Counted from the stretch's first letter, positions 24,411 to 35,352 are shown. The stretch: DNA of 64,000 nt from Diaporthe sp. PMI_573 (GCA_021399435.1 JAJTUP010000001.1:248001-312000); one strand, 5' to 3'. The notes: generated by a model from the letters alone, not told the origin. Translations and numbers: made by a program.

Positions 24411-26680
24411 AAACAGCTCGCCTCAAGCGTGCATCCTTCACAGACACGTCCACACCTTGTCCTCCCCAACTCGGCGGAGATACTCATTACGCCCTTTAAA
24501 TCCGGCCACACCATCTAATATACAAGTACTTAAAGCTATATAAAGACTCTCAGAGTCTCCTATAATTATTATCTATCTGCCGTCTGGCAATAACCTAGAA
24601 AGACAACTTTCTATATCCCTTCCCAACCCAACAATATTACCCAAGCATCTAATCTAGACCTAAATACTTTCTACTATAGCAAGGGCGGCAGGGTTATTCT
24701 ATACAATAAGGTATTTAGTTACCCAGTCGCCAGCAACACTGCCTAAATACATCCTAACATTAGTGCCTTACTATATATCTTTCTTATCTAATACCAGACA
24801 GCTATTAAGGTCTTTTAGCCATATACCCTTCTTTCTTTTTAAAATATATAGTAGTAGATATATATAAAAGAGGAAGAAAAAAAGAGTTTACACTATAGTA
24901 TTAATATACTTCTAAGCTTAACTAGGACCAAGTAAAAAGAGCCAGACTTTATCTTTAATAGCCACAGGTATATTAAATATTATTCGACACATTACTATAA
25001 TTATAACAAAAAAACACAGTCTAAGGCAGCAACATGTCTAGATATAAAATAAAACCAAGCAGCATACCCTATATTATACCGGGATAAGGTCTGCTTTTTA
25101 GAAAGTAATTAAACTATACAACCTATATAAAATATATATTCCTATTCTAGATGTTGTATATATGCCCCCGGCCTAATAAATTTACACTAAGACTATTTGC
25201 TCCATCCCCTAGCCATTAAATTAACCTTTAATATATTACCCATAAAGTTAATCCTCCTATTCTTTAGGTAGATTAAAAACCACTATAAACTTACTAGCTA
25301 ACTAATAAAGTATAGTCGAGATTTTTAATACTGGTCTAGTAATAAACAGCAGTATAGTACCTTTACTTTAATATAGTAGTGTTCTCTTTCTATTATAGAT
25401 TATACAAGTAATTATCGCCCAGCTATAAAAAGTTAGGCACCTCTTTTTTAGATAGATATTATAGCCTAGATTACAGTTTCTATTATTATATACCTACTCC
25501 TTGCTACCTCTATAGTTCCAGCAGGTTGGGGCAGCCATTATAAAATAGTCAGCTAAATAAAGAATAGTTACTATTATTAATAATTTCCAAAATTAGTCTA
25601 GCTAAACTAAGTCTATACTATAAAAAGGGTAATAAAATTTACCTTTAATGTATACTTATGCTTGTTAAATATCTTGCCTAAAATTGTAAACTATTATAAA
25701 AGCATGTTAAATAAAATATTGGGATCTTAGGGTTTTATATATACAAAAAAGCGTCTTCTACAAGCTGGTTTAACTAGTAGGGTTCTAAGACTCTAAAAGC
25801 TAGCTATTATATTATATTATAAGAGGTTATATCTTTATAGATATTAGAATAGGTTACTAAAATTTGCCCTAAGCTTACATTATACTGTAATTACTATACG
25901 ATTTTAGTATTACTAAGGATAGTTAAAAATAGCATAACAAGTCTATCCTATAAGAGCCTTTAAATATATTAAGTATTAACTATTAATATTATACCTCAGC
26001 CTATTATACTGCCTGAGATCTTACTATAGGTTTAACACTAGAGGCTAGAACTATACTAAGGTTGCTGCTTAAAGGTAATTATACTAAACTTCTGCGCTTA
26101 GCCGGTATATTATCAGTAGCTAACTCTATAACCAAATAGTATAATATAAATATAGAATGTAACTAATATAATGGGAAATATCTGTCTATATATTTATACT
26201 GAAAACCAACAAGTAGATAAAATAGAAATAGTCGCCTACACTAGATACTCCTCTCTGTCTTACTAGCTATAATAACTTATTTGCTTATATTTAACATACT
26301 CGCTAAATCACTATTATATAGTTAACTCCAAGCTAGTAACTAATATATATAGTTATAAGCCTTAATGAGGCAGTATACAAGACAGTAAGGTAGTCTTCCA
26401 GGCTTATAGGAGATTTTAGGAGTCGGGCCTAGATTTACTATTTACAGTTTAGAAGTTTAAATACCAGGACAATTATCCTACCACCTATAGTCATTACCCT
26501 ACCTACTCAGACTATCTACCTAGCCTCATACCTACACTATTATAAAAAAATATAGAGTAAGTAGTAGTTATATAAATCTCTAGCAGGAGAAATAAAAGTC
26601 GTGCTCTACTTCTTAATAAAAATTAATATTAACACAATTTACAAAACATATAATAAAGCTTAGGTTCCAAGCAAGACTAC
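24411..26680 (+). pseudogene. RIP-degraded remnant with coding-like plus-strand pieces, unidentified
   Basis: The first 130 bp still have balanced composition. Downstream, + strand frames give long readable stretches such as TIARAAGLFYTIRYLVTQSP (about 24,670-24,735) and LAGILSVANSI (about 26,095-26,130), broken by TAG/TAA. This suggests one or more former genes damaged by RIP. No family was recognised. Confidence 0.3.
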
Positions 26681-26689
26681 TAATAAAAA

Positions 26690-27388
26690 GAAATTTAAAC
26701 TCTAAGATAATTATATATCTAACATTCATTCTTCTTACTCTTATAGATCGTGCCTAATTTTATTACAGCCAAAGGCACTATAAAAGCTAAAGATCTACTT
26801 ACCTCCTATAAGAGGAGCATCTAGGTAATAGTAACTAAATATATTTATACCAATTTTAATACTTAACTTAACCAGTAATCTAGCATAAATTACTCTTAGA
26901 TCTCCTATTCTATTTAGTAATATATTATTCCAGAAGACAGCATTCCCCCGCTTCGGCTTAACCAAAAGGCCTATACCCTAGTCAGTTCTTACAAACTTGT
27001 CGCTATCTATATTAGCAGAGACTCCTCTTATTACTGGAAAGTAAGTTTTACCACCAGTATAGTTGCCTTCTAGATACACAAAGATAGACCCGAGTCTATT
27101 GTATAGTCTAAAGGGTCTTTCCTCGATATAGGTCTCGTTTCTAGTCTCGCGGAACTAATCTATATACAAACGGAATCGCTTGCCACCTTCGTACTTAACA
27201 ATCTGCAGCGGTTTAACGTCGATATATTAAATGTTGCCGAGGAAGGACTTCATTTTGTCGGAAAGACAGAGGGCAACTGGATCTTTCTAGGGTACCATTA
27301 CCGAGGAAGAAGTTCGGTAGTCTTTGTCGATAACCGATTTGAGATCTTTGTCGTAAACCCAAGATTGTTCGAACTCATTCTTTTTCTG
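26690..27388 (-). pseudogene. Prolyl 4-hydroxylase-like 2-oxoglutarate/Fe(II) dioxygenase remnant
   Basis: The minus strand reads, in order, NEFEQSWVYDKDLKSVIDK, DYRTSSSV, VKPLQIVKYEGGKRFRLY, ETYIEERP, SIFVYLEGNYTGGKTYFP, KRGNAVFWNN and IGDLRVIYA. This matches the P4H catalytic domain (DYRxSSSA, plQVVrYxxGxxFxxHxDxF, tvFvYLnd..GGeTxFP, kGxAvfWxN, HxG/HAG). The iron-binding HxD site reads Tyr-Ile-Asp followed by a stop where Trp is expected (about 27,140-27,160). The distal His region reads IYARL instead of VHAG. All fit C-to-T or G-to-A change. Damage grows leftwards away from 27,388. The N-terminal part is missing, cut at the junction with the Nma111-like fragment. Confidence 0.8.
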
Positions 27389-28722
27389 GTAGTTTGGCTG
27401 TCAACATTGATGGTGAAGGTGTAGCGCTACACAAGAGCTCGAACGGCAATGTCAGTCATATGTTACCGCTGGATTTGCCATTAAAGGCTTTAGAGTGCCT
27501 CCGGCGGAATACACTGGTCCAGCGCGGAACTCTGCAGACGAAGTGGGTTCTCAAGCAACTGAATGAGTGCCAAAGGCTAGGACTCGGAAACGAATGGTTA
27601 ACCCGGCTCAAAGAACACAAGGTCACATTTGCGGTCTGCGCCGAAGTGGTGCTACCTGAAGGTTCGGCAGATGGCAAAGTCGAAACGGGTGACATCCTCC
27701 TGGAGCTCAACGGCAAGCTCGCCACGTCTCTGCTCCAAGTGGAGCAGCACATGGACGCTCATGTCAACGACTCAGTCACGCTCACATGCTGGACTGCAAA
27801 TGGTCTTCGTCATATCGAGTGTGACATCGAAGATCTCCATGCTCTCACTCCCCACCATCTTGTTCGTCGCCATGGAGCCGTCTTCCACGCCGTGTGCTTT
27901 ACAACCGCAATCCACAACAACATTGCTGCCAGAGGCATCTTTACGGCATGCGGCGCCCAGCGGGCGTTTGCGGGTAAGCACATTATTGAGTTGATCAACG
28001 GCAAAAGCATCACGACGTTGGAGCAGCTCATTCAGGAGATTGACGATAACCGACATGAAGATTTCATCACCACCTTCCACAAGGAACTCACTCACCACGG
28101 CCGATCGCTCCCAACCACGGGATATCAGATCAGAGCGATTGGCAACGTGTCCTTCGAGATGAAGCGGCAGCCACAACAGGGCGGGCGTTGGGTCACCACC
28201 TACATGAGATCACCGACTTCCGTCCTCTCTCTCCCCCCTCGTCCTTGCTTGAGGGATCCGCTACAGAGGGGACAGCTCTGCGAGGCAGCAGCCGATGAGG
28301 TTTCAGTGCCAGACACTGGTACGCCACCAGCAGTAAAGGATGCGTATCGTGCCATCGTCAGCTTTGAAGCTCATCGGGATATCTTTTCGAATAGTCAATT
28401 CATATCGAGAATCGCCGGGCATGGTCTGATTTGGGACACTAAGGCGGGCTTTGTTCTGGCAGCGCGAGGCAAGCTCACCATGATCGACGAGATTGTGATG
28501 ACGGTAGCGGGAACAACCGATGTCAAGGCACGAGTCGACTTCTTGCATCCTGCACTCGACCTGGCAGTGCTGAAGTTCGACCCCGCTGACCTCCCAGAAG
28601 GGTTGCTGCACGCTTGCCCTCTCGCCGCCATGGAAGACCCCATCCAGCCGGGAGTCCAAGTCTACTATGTCCCCTTTGACCTCTTTAACAAGACAATCAT
28701 TTTGGATTATAAAAAGGCTTGA
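27389..28722 (+). pseudogene. Internal fragment of an Nma111-like HtrA/PDZ serine protease gene
   Basis: An undamaged frame runs from the junction at about 27,389 to TGA at 28,720-28,722 (about 442 codons; no proper ATG at the 5' end, first codons read S-L-A-V-N-I-D-G). The order matches the middle of fungal Nma111 (nuclear HtrA-like protease): end of the first protease domain (MLPLDLPLKALECL), RGTLQTKWVLK, PDZ1 with EVVLPEGSADGKVETGDILL, LHALTPHHLVRRHGAVFH, a second PDZ-like part, then the degenerate second protease domain (GHGLIWDTKAGFVLAARG, VDFLHPALDLAVLKFDP). The N-terminal catalytic protease and everything after VYYVPFD are missing, so it cannot be an active protease. It is probably a dispersed partial duplicate of the normal gene. 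Confidence 0.8.
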
Positions 28723-29140
28723 TCTCCCTCCTTTTATCAGTCTAACTGTAATATGGCAGATCTCCTCTCTACTACCTAACTTAACCTGCTTGACCAATTA
28801 TCAAACCAAACCAATCACTGTGCAATCCACCAAACTTATCAATATGGATCTCGAGGACGCTAAAGATTTTCATGTCTCCGAGACAGACTGTACAAGTCCT
28901 TGGGGTCATCTTTCTGGCAAAACCATGAAGTGCCCAAGCTTCTTCAGTGGGTACATACTGTCGATGCCATTTACAACTGGCTTGAAGAAGCAAAAGAGCA
29001 CTACGGCCGGTTCATACAACAACAAAACTGAGAGACGGAGAACTTCCATCTGCCCGACAGCTATACGATTAATTGCTTCGTGGAATCGATCAATTCAGCA
29101 TTAAAGACATATTCTAGCTAGTCAAATATCAAACCGGTAG
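28723..29140 (+). pseudogene. Possible short gene remnant downstream of the Nma111-like fragment
   Basis: One + frame reads SFWQNHEVPKLLQWVHTVDA, then IYNWLEEAKEHYGRFIQQQ, and after a single TGA continues ETENFHLPDSYTINCFVESI to a stop at about 29,119. It looks protein-like and has balanced composition, but no family was recognised and no start is visible. It could be the tail of another truncated gene. Confidence 0.25.
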
Positions 29141-30006
29141 CGTTGCGGCGATGGCCAGCGAGAAGCCGTCCGGCGAGACCAGCGACTACTGGCCGGGCTC
29201 ACGAGGCAAAGCAACCGCCAGCCTCAGAAGCGAAGACGGGAGAGGTCGAAAACCTTACTTCTGTTTGTTCTGAACCTTTCACGACGTACAGCGGAAAGCG
29301 TTTCCCCGGAATGTCGGAGTCAAGATTAATGACAAGACTGGTGATTGATGCTGGCATGCGTCTTCATCTACGCAAGAAATGGAAGACGAAAGAACGTATC
29401 ATCCCCCTAACCTGATGATTTGAGTTCAATTAAGATGGATATAAATAGAGCTCAGGTCTCTTGGCTTCTTACCGGTAATTGTGTCCTATCCTGATTCGAA
29501 TTAACTACTATCTTCGAACCATCTACCACACCGCGTCATTTTTCCTTTGAATCCTTTTATACCGTAGCTCCCAGTTCTTATCGTTTATTTCGTAAAGGCA
29601 CCAGCCCTGTCCCTTTGCTCACGACCGCGATCTTCGAGCCTGCGCAGCCATTCCCGCTTTGCTTCCTGGCCATCAGGAGTTCAGGCTGCCGGACGCGTGC
29701 AATGTGGGCAATGATTCAGGATGTTTTCCAGGAGGATATGTTCCTCAGCCTGGTGTGTTGTTTTTGCGTATTGCGATCGATGTTTTCCATAATTGGGGCT
29801 GCAGAGGCGGGTTGCTGTTATCTTCGGTATCTAATTTGTGAGGATTATGACTGGAACAATGTGTCGTTGCCCAGCCTCGTCCTTGGGCGGGAGGAGGCAG
29901 CAGCAGCAGCATGTTGCTGGCCGACCTCCGATCTTCGTGGCTCCCTTGTCCCCATTGAAACGAGAATGAGGCGAGCAAGCGATCTTATACGCAGTACCAG
30001 ACTAAG
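29141..30006. other. Balanced-composition region, no supported gene
   Basis: Several short overlapping ORFs on both strands (for example 29,143-29,415 and 29,615-30,010) have no recognisable domain. None shows a clear advantage over its antisense shadow. A tail of cagcagcagcagcag occurs at about 29,897-29,911. Confidence 0.4.
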
Positions 30007-30194
30007 TTAAAGTGGTCTGCCCGTTGCTGCCCAGCTAACAGCGTTTCGTCTAGCCTCGTCTTTCGCCGTGACCTGTTGTCTAGCCTTCTCCTTCCCAAGC
30101 CTTGCCACCATAAATTGCAGCATGTCCTTTCTGCCATGCAAAGCGGCAAGGTGGAAAGGGGTTCGGCCCATGACGTCTGCGTTTAAATTAGCGG
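30007..30194 (-). pseudogene. Ankyrin-repeat gene fragment
   Basis: The minus strand reads ADVMGRTPFHLAALHGRKDM, then LQFMVARLGKEKARQQ, ending WAATGRPL and TAA at 30,009-30,007. DxxGRTPLHxAAxxGxxxxxxxL is the ankyrin consensus. Only one repeat and part of the next remain. An in-frame stop precedes it at about 30,197. Coding-like text of the same strand reappears beyond the hAT element (reads GKGLTYIAITSGVDSQVMSS at about 31,205-31,265), so the element probably inserted in a former ankyrin-containing gene. Confidence 0.55.
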
Positions 30195-30440
30195 CCTATG
30201 AATGGCGTGCGGGATGGAACGCCGGCGGCAATTGCCTGCAAAATATGCATATACATTGTGTCAGATCCCAACTGGTAAGCAGAACCCAGGATCACCTGGA
30301 GTTAGCCATGGTGGAACTGATTTTCCGTCTACTTTACAAGCCTTACCGACTAAGCATTGTAAATATAGGGGGTGGAAGAGCTGAGAGGGTGGGACTAATG
30401 CCTCGCCGTCAGCATCGCCAGGGCAAAAATGACTATGGAC

Positions 30441-31189
30441 CAGGGTTGGAAATCGATCGACTGATCGATTTGATCGATTCGATTAATCGATTCGATTTCG
30501 ATTTCGATCGATCGATCCAACCTCTCAATCGATCGATATCATATCGATCAAACCTCCAATCGATCGATTTGATCGTCGATCACCACGTACTTCGGAGGTG
30601 TCCCGGGTAGGTTGCGCATGGCAGCTCATAGTATGATACGCGACGAATCTGTCGCCGGACGCGTCTACCCTGGCAAGTCGTCAGGGGCCCCAGGCAGCTA
30701 CACGCGACGCGTGGCAGCAGGGAATGACCCAACGTATGAGCTGTCCTCTCTGTCCCGTGCCATTTGCAATTCCGCCAATGCCTGGCTCATTGGACTCTGC
30801 TGTTGACTTTCTTACTATCGTCTGCAGAAACGGAGAGAGACTTCAGCAGTTGCGGGAGGATGGTAACACCACTCAGGTCCCGCCTACGGCTGCATATTGT
30901 GGCCATGGCTCAGTGCCTTCGTTCCTGGAGCAAAGCCGGTATTTATCAGCCGACTCTTCCTTTTAGTCTCCTTAAAGGGGATAATTGGAGGCAAGTTCTT
31001 CAATTGGTGGGTAGGATCACCGTAGAGAGTAACAACGAAGACCAGCATTGATCGATTTGATCGCCGATCGACGTCGATCGATCGATTTCAATTAGTGATC
31101 GATCGATATCGATCGATTGAAGGTGACGATCGATATAAATCGATCGATCAGGGCTCGGAATCGATCTGTACGATCGATTTCCAACTCTG
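30441..31189. mobile_element. hAT-like non-autonomous element with GATCGATT arrays
   Basis: It starts CAGGGTTGGAAATCGATCG and ends with the inverted partner CGATCGATTTCCAACTCTG. The 8-bp sequence CTATGGAC flanks both sides (30,433-30,440 and 31,190-31,197), a perfect hAT-length duplication. Each arm has about 135 bp of GATCGATT/ATCGATCG arrays (30,449-30,585 and 31,046-31,182), self-complementary and able to fold. The ~460-bp core has normal composition and no transposase. Length 749 bp, not RIP-damaged. Confidence 0.9.
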
Positions 31190-31428
31190 CTATGGACAAC
31201 CTCGACAGACTAGACATTACCTGGGAATCGACTCCGCTAGTTATTGCGATGTATGTCAGTCCCTTTCCATCAGAGCTTGAGCTTGAACGGTCAATCCCGC
31301 GAGGCGATCGGTGGTCATGTAGTCGAAGGACTCGAGGAGGGCCGGGACGATGGGGGGATGATGAGGCAACAGGGACAGTCGTTCTGCTAACCCACCCACA
31401 GGCGTGGCAGCCAGCCCGCTCGCCCATG

Positions 31429-31448
31429 CATACACACACACACACACA
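31429..31448. repeat. (CA)n microsatellite
   Basis: Alternating ca/ac run of about 20 bp. Confidence 0.9.
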
Positions 31449-31540
31449 TATGTTCATGTCCATGTTTATGTCCATGTTGGGCTGGTAGATCGATCTTGTT
31501 TGCGCTGACACTTTCACCAGACCCTAGTTCCTTGCCTGAG

Positions 31541-31996
31541 ATGGCTGATCGTGGACACGACGGGCGTCGTCCTATAAACGACTTAGACGGCGACACCCAG
31601 TCCACCGTTCCCTTTAGCTCTCCCGCCTCCACGAGCACTCCTCCGCCTCCTCCTCCTCCTCCTCCTGCTGCTGCCAAAGAAGCATCGCTCCAATCATCGT
31701 CCTCGTCCTCGTCCTCGTCACCGGGAACCCGTGCACAGAGCAGCAACATCCATCGCACCTGGCCCACGTCAATCGACGTGCCCCAGGCCAAGGCCGTTGC
31801 GCAGTGGGACCAGCCCCGACCCGGCCGTCTCCCCGGCCTTTCCTTCGACCTGCACTGGCACCTGTCCTCGAGCAAAGCATTCTTCAGGCTGCACGCGTGG
31901 GATATCTCGAAGGGCGTTGAACGCAAATTTGCTTACAAAGTTTGTGTTTTGGAAAGGAAGCGGATAATTGAGGCCTTTGTTTTCAATGGCTTGTAA
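31541..31996 (+). CDS. Hypothetical low-complexity ORF running in frame into a hAT fragment
   Basis: The frame from ATG at 31,541 (MADRGHDGRR) encodes a Pro-rich tract (nine Pro, coded by cctcct repeats at about 31,641-31,667), an Ala tract and a Ser tract (tcgtcc repeats at about 31,698-31,718). It then continues RTWPTSIDVP and PGLSFDLHWHLSSS. The last ~30 residues (FAYKVCVLERKRIIEAFVFN) look like a BED-type finger region of the hAT fragment that follows in the same frame. Microsatellite content makes the ORF possibly spurious. The only support is its length and an antisense-independent ATG. Confidence 0.3.
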   Translation: MADRGHDGRRPINDLDGDTQSTVPFSSPASTSTPPPPPPPPPAAAKEASLQSSSSSSSSSPGTRAQSSNIHRTWPTSIDVPQAKAVAQWDQPRPGRLPGLSFDLHWHLSSSKAFFRLHAWDISKGVERKFAYKVCVLERKRIIEAFVFNGL

Positions 31997-32375
31997 AATG
32001 CGCACAATTATCTCTTCAAAGATCACCGGATTTCAGCCCCTGAAGGATAGCAAAAGTTGAAGGCTGAACTAGCTGCCAATGCCATCATGAAGAACCTCAA
32101 GTCGAGAAACCCCAAATCAATCTTTGATTACTTCAAGCTGAACCCCAATAACCTTTGCAAGCAATCACTTGCAAATACCTTGATTAAGAAATTTAACAGA
32201 GAACACTTCCAGAGGCTGATTGTTGAGTGGATTGTGGATTTGAACCTCCCTTTTTTAATAGCTACGGACCGAAAGCTTTATGCTATTTTCGAGTATCTCA
32301 ACCTATTAGTTAAAGCCCAAAAGGCGCATATTACTGCCAATTTAGTTTAAGATCTTGCGAAAAAGCAGTTCGATT
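31905..32375 (+). pseudogene. hAT transposase N-terminal fragment (BED finger to early catalytic region)
   Basis: In one frame, with stops at 31,994-31,996, 32,048-32,050 and 32,348-32,350, the text reads AHNYLFKDHRISAPEG, KAELAANAIMKNLKSRNP, SLANTLIKKFNREHFQRL, IVEWIVDLNLPFLIA, IFEYLNLLVKAQKAHIT. The HxxSAPEG.QKLKA block and FN+..F...I.EWI.....PF...E...F...L+ are characteristic of BED-finger hAT transposases of filamentous fungi. The longest open part is 32,057-32,350. The rest of the transposase, including the RW and dimerisation regions, is absent. Composition is normal, so decay is not from RIP. Confidence 0.75.
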
Positions 32376-32770
32376 TTGTTGGAAGGCAGCACTTCGGGCC
32401 CGTCGGAGGCCCGGTGAGGGGCACCGTAGTATCGGCGAAAGGCACCGCAGCACCGCTCAGGCCCATACGGCGCCCAAGTCAGGGCTGAGCCTCGCTCAGG
32501 CCAGCGTGCATCGAGATCCATGAGGGATTGGCAGGTCAGGTTATAAGATGGGTGGCTAGACGCACTGGAATCACAATGTAGTTAGGTATCGTAACATAGC
32601 ACAGAATGTTCAGATCCTGATCTGCCCTCAAGCAATCTTTGCCCAGCATTTTCCCCTGACCTTACGACAGGTTATGAGCCCGGCCAAAGCACACGCCGGG
32701 AATTCAGTCTAAACGGCATCGCGATAGCATAGCAGGCTCAGCGCCGACGACGTGCACACGACATCGCTGA
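32376..32770. other. Leader of the Copia 3 remnant
   Basis: GC-balanced sequence with no frame. The stretch ggttatgagcccggcc at about 32,670-32,685 may be a copia primer-binding region, since it lies upstream of the gag ATG. No LTR was identified. Confidence 0.35.
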
Positions 32771-34045
32771 ATGGCCCCACAGACGAGGTTGCAAGCAGGC
32801 ATGGCAGATCAGCAACAAGCCCAGCAGAGTGCTGGCCCGGGCCCAGTACGCGGCGCCGGCGAAGCCGTCGCGGCCCCAGCAGCCGGCGACGCCATTGCAG
32901 CTCCAGGCACCGACGATGAGATCGCACGGGTGCCCTACGCTGGCGATGTTGGGTCCAGCGTGGACCCCCTTGGGCTCCGATCAGGAGCAACCTCTCCCCA
33001 GAACCGCCACTGGGCCGATGCCAATGAGGGCAGAGAGAGGGAGCGGCGTTCCCCCTACACAAAGGGAAGCCCCGGCTCTGTGATCGTCGTCACAGCTGCC
33101 GAAGTGAAGTGGCCAAGCTTCAAGATGCCTAAGGAACACCACCTTTCAGGCGCCAATATGTATCCATCATGGGCGTCGACATGGAAGTCAGTCCTTCAGT
33201 CAAGCGGGATTCCAATCGGAATGCCCCGTCAGCAGCTGATCCTCGACGAGCTGCTTGATTCCACTCTCAACTGGAAGCTGCGGGAGACTATGTCGGCGGC
33301 AGTCCTGATGTCGATCGAGACCACAACGTCTGGTCTCAAGATTTGGCACGCGCTGAGGGCATTATACGAGCCCTCAGGCCCAGCGAATAAGATCGTTCTG
33401 ATGAACATCTTGGATACCCACGAGCTGGGGAAAGACACCACTGAATACTGTACGAAGTTCCAGCAGACGAATGCTGAACTGATCAGCCGTGGTATTGTCT
33501 ATGATTCGCTGACGGTCGCTCTGAAGTTCATCAAAGGAACTGAGAAGAAGCAGCCCGAATGGGCGCTGCGACAGCGACAAGCCCTACGCATATACGGGGC
33601 GAATCTCTCCTTAGAGGTCCTGATCAGTGACCTCGTAGATGAGATGGCTATTCAACAGCCAAGAAAAGCCGCTGGCACGAGCCATGCGCAAACGAGTGGA
33701 CAGCGCCCCGAAGGCGCTCCAAACGTTGTCTGCCACTATTGTGGGAAACGTGGCCACTACGAGAGGGACTGTAGAAAGAAGAAGCAAGACCTCGACAATG
33801 GTATCGAGAAGCCATCCCTCACAGGGCCAAACTCAAACAATTCATCTACCCGGCGTGGCCCGGGTAGGGGCCGGGGACGAGGTGGTCATCAGCAAGGGGG
33901 ATCCAACGCCCACACTTCTGATCAGTACTTACCGTGGAGACGATTCCTTGCAGCACGTGTGACGAAGGTACTGGCCTTCGCTACCAATCGCACGAGAAGC
34001 CCGCGCGGGAGGCCCGTCCCGGCGCCGGAATTCACGTGGATGTGA
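32771..34045 (+). pseudogene. Copia 3 gag with zinc knuckle
   Basis: ATG at 32,771 opens a 424-codon frame. After an Ala/Pro-rich N-terminus (about 1-90) comes a UBN2-type copia gag domain (LSGANMYPSWASTWKSVLQS, MSIETTTSGLKIWHALRALY, IVLMNILDTHELG, FQQTNAELISRGI). A CCHC zinc knuckle CHYCGKRGHYERDC follows near residue 323, then an RGR-rich tail. From about residue 390 the frame leaves the expected pol path: integrase continues in another frame from 33,934. The protease part appears deleted. Composition is GC-rich with no RIP stops, unlike the other retroelements here. Confidence 0.85.
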
Positions 34046-34428
34046 TCACCGTCTCGCCAGTCTCGTGGCGCAATTATCACTACAGTTGGCTCTGGATCGA
34101 TGATGCCAGTCGCTATCGCGATGTGGGATTTGGAGTTAAGAAGAACGACGTCCTGGAGGGTCTTAAGAAGATCCTAATCAGACTTGACGTAGTCACACTA
34201 CGAGCTACACTGTGGGTGAAGATCGACGGAGGGAGAGAATATATCCCTAAGGAACTCGCCGTCTTTGCAGATGCGCGAGGACTAATGATCAAGGAAACAG
34301 CACCCTACAACTCTTATCAGAACGGGGTGGCAGAAAGGGGGATTCGAGAACTTTGCGAAACCGCAGCAAAGTTTGCCATAATGACATTAAATCTTTCCCA
34401 TAGCATATACGTCTTGTTAGTATTTTGA
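33934..34428 (+). pseudogene. Copia 3 integrase fragment
   Basis: In a different frame from gag, the text reads CSTCDEGTGLR (end of the GAG-pre-integrase zinc region). The integrase core follows: GIHVDVITVSP, WIDDASRYRDVGF, WVKIDGGREYIP and NSYQNGVAERGIREL, covering the expected D, D and E positions. It ends in unrelated residues and a stop at 34,426-34,428, after which the sequence turns AT-rich. RT and RNase H are missing. The gag and integrase pieces overlap by about 110 bp in different frames, which marks an internal deletion with frameshift. Confidence 0.8.
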
Positions 34429-35352
34429 AGATGTTGCAGGCGAATTCTTAAAATATATATTATTTATATATATATAAAACCCTTATAAACCAATACGTTG
34501 CAGATGGTCAACTTATCCCCAATTCCCTGAGTAGTCAGTAAGCCACTCACAGGAGAATAAGGATGACAGATACAGCATCCAGTAAACCGGGCTGACAGCA
34601 GTTTGCAGGCTAACTCTAAGCCAATCAGATAACATCGAACACGCGTGTTTTATCCCCGCTGAGCCCAGGGCAATCCCTGTCGTCCCAAATGACGACTCTG
34701 ACGAGGAACCCATGGTACGCGCAAAAGGATGCCCGATCTACCTCTTCAGCCACAAACAATCCGCCGCCTACATTCAGCTAAGGAGGATCTTTTTTTGCCT
34801 ATGTGCTACCTCGCTGCCTTCCCACCATCTCTAGCGCGCCATGCCTTGTGCTGATGCACAGCCCGTTGCCAAGCCCATAGCCAAGTCAAGCTTGTCAGCG
34901 GCACCCCCACAAAACACCGAGAGCCTATCACACTCCGTCAAACCCGCGTGTCTGCACGATTATGTAATTGACTGGGAAGTCGTAGGAGAAGACGTGATTG
35001 GTTGATCCGAAATATCACGCTGAATGATGTTGAAGAATTATCCTATTTTGGGATAGGATCATCAACTCAACGGTAAATGACGGTGTTGTATGGATACATG
35101 CACCGAGATCATGAGCTAGAGGGACAAGGCGGAGTTGGGCTGGTTCTACGAGGTTACCCAACAATATCACTTCGATGTTTTAATGATTTGACGGCAAGTC
35201 CAACAGGGCTGGAAAATGAGAATATATATCCCTCCGGCAAACCCTTTTCATCTGAGAAGAAGAAAATCCACATCTTTTTGGTCTCAGATCTTGTATTCCA
35301 TCAAACCAGGTAGTACCATCGTTTGAACCACCATCGCCTAAATCCCGCCAAC
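34429..35352. other. Intergenic region upstream of the hydrolase gene
   Basis: No gene seen. A short AT block (34,440-34,480) marks the end of Copia 3. The 35,040-35,350 part is presumably promoter and 5' leader of the gene at 35,353. Small ORFs here lack domains. Confidence 0.5.

Noticed and set aside
27456..28797. Several minus-strand ORFs opposite the Nma111-like fragment
   Set aside because: They are antisense shadows; the + frame alone matches a known multi-domain protein over its whole length.
29615..30010. 131-codon ORF and overlapping 60-codon Cys-containing ORF considered as a small secreted protein
   Set aside because: No convincing signal peptide at a good start, two frames are equally open, and no family resemblance was seen.
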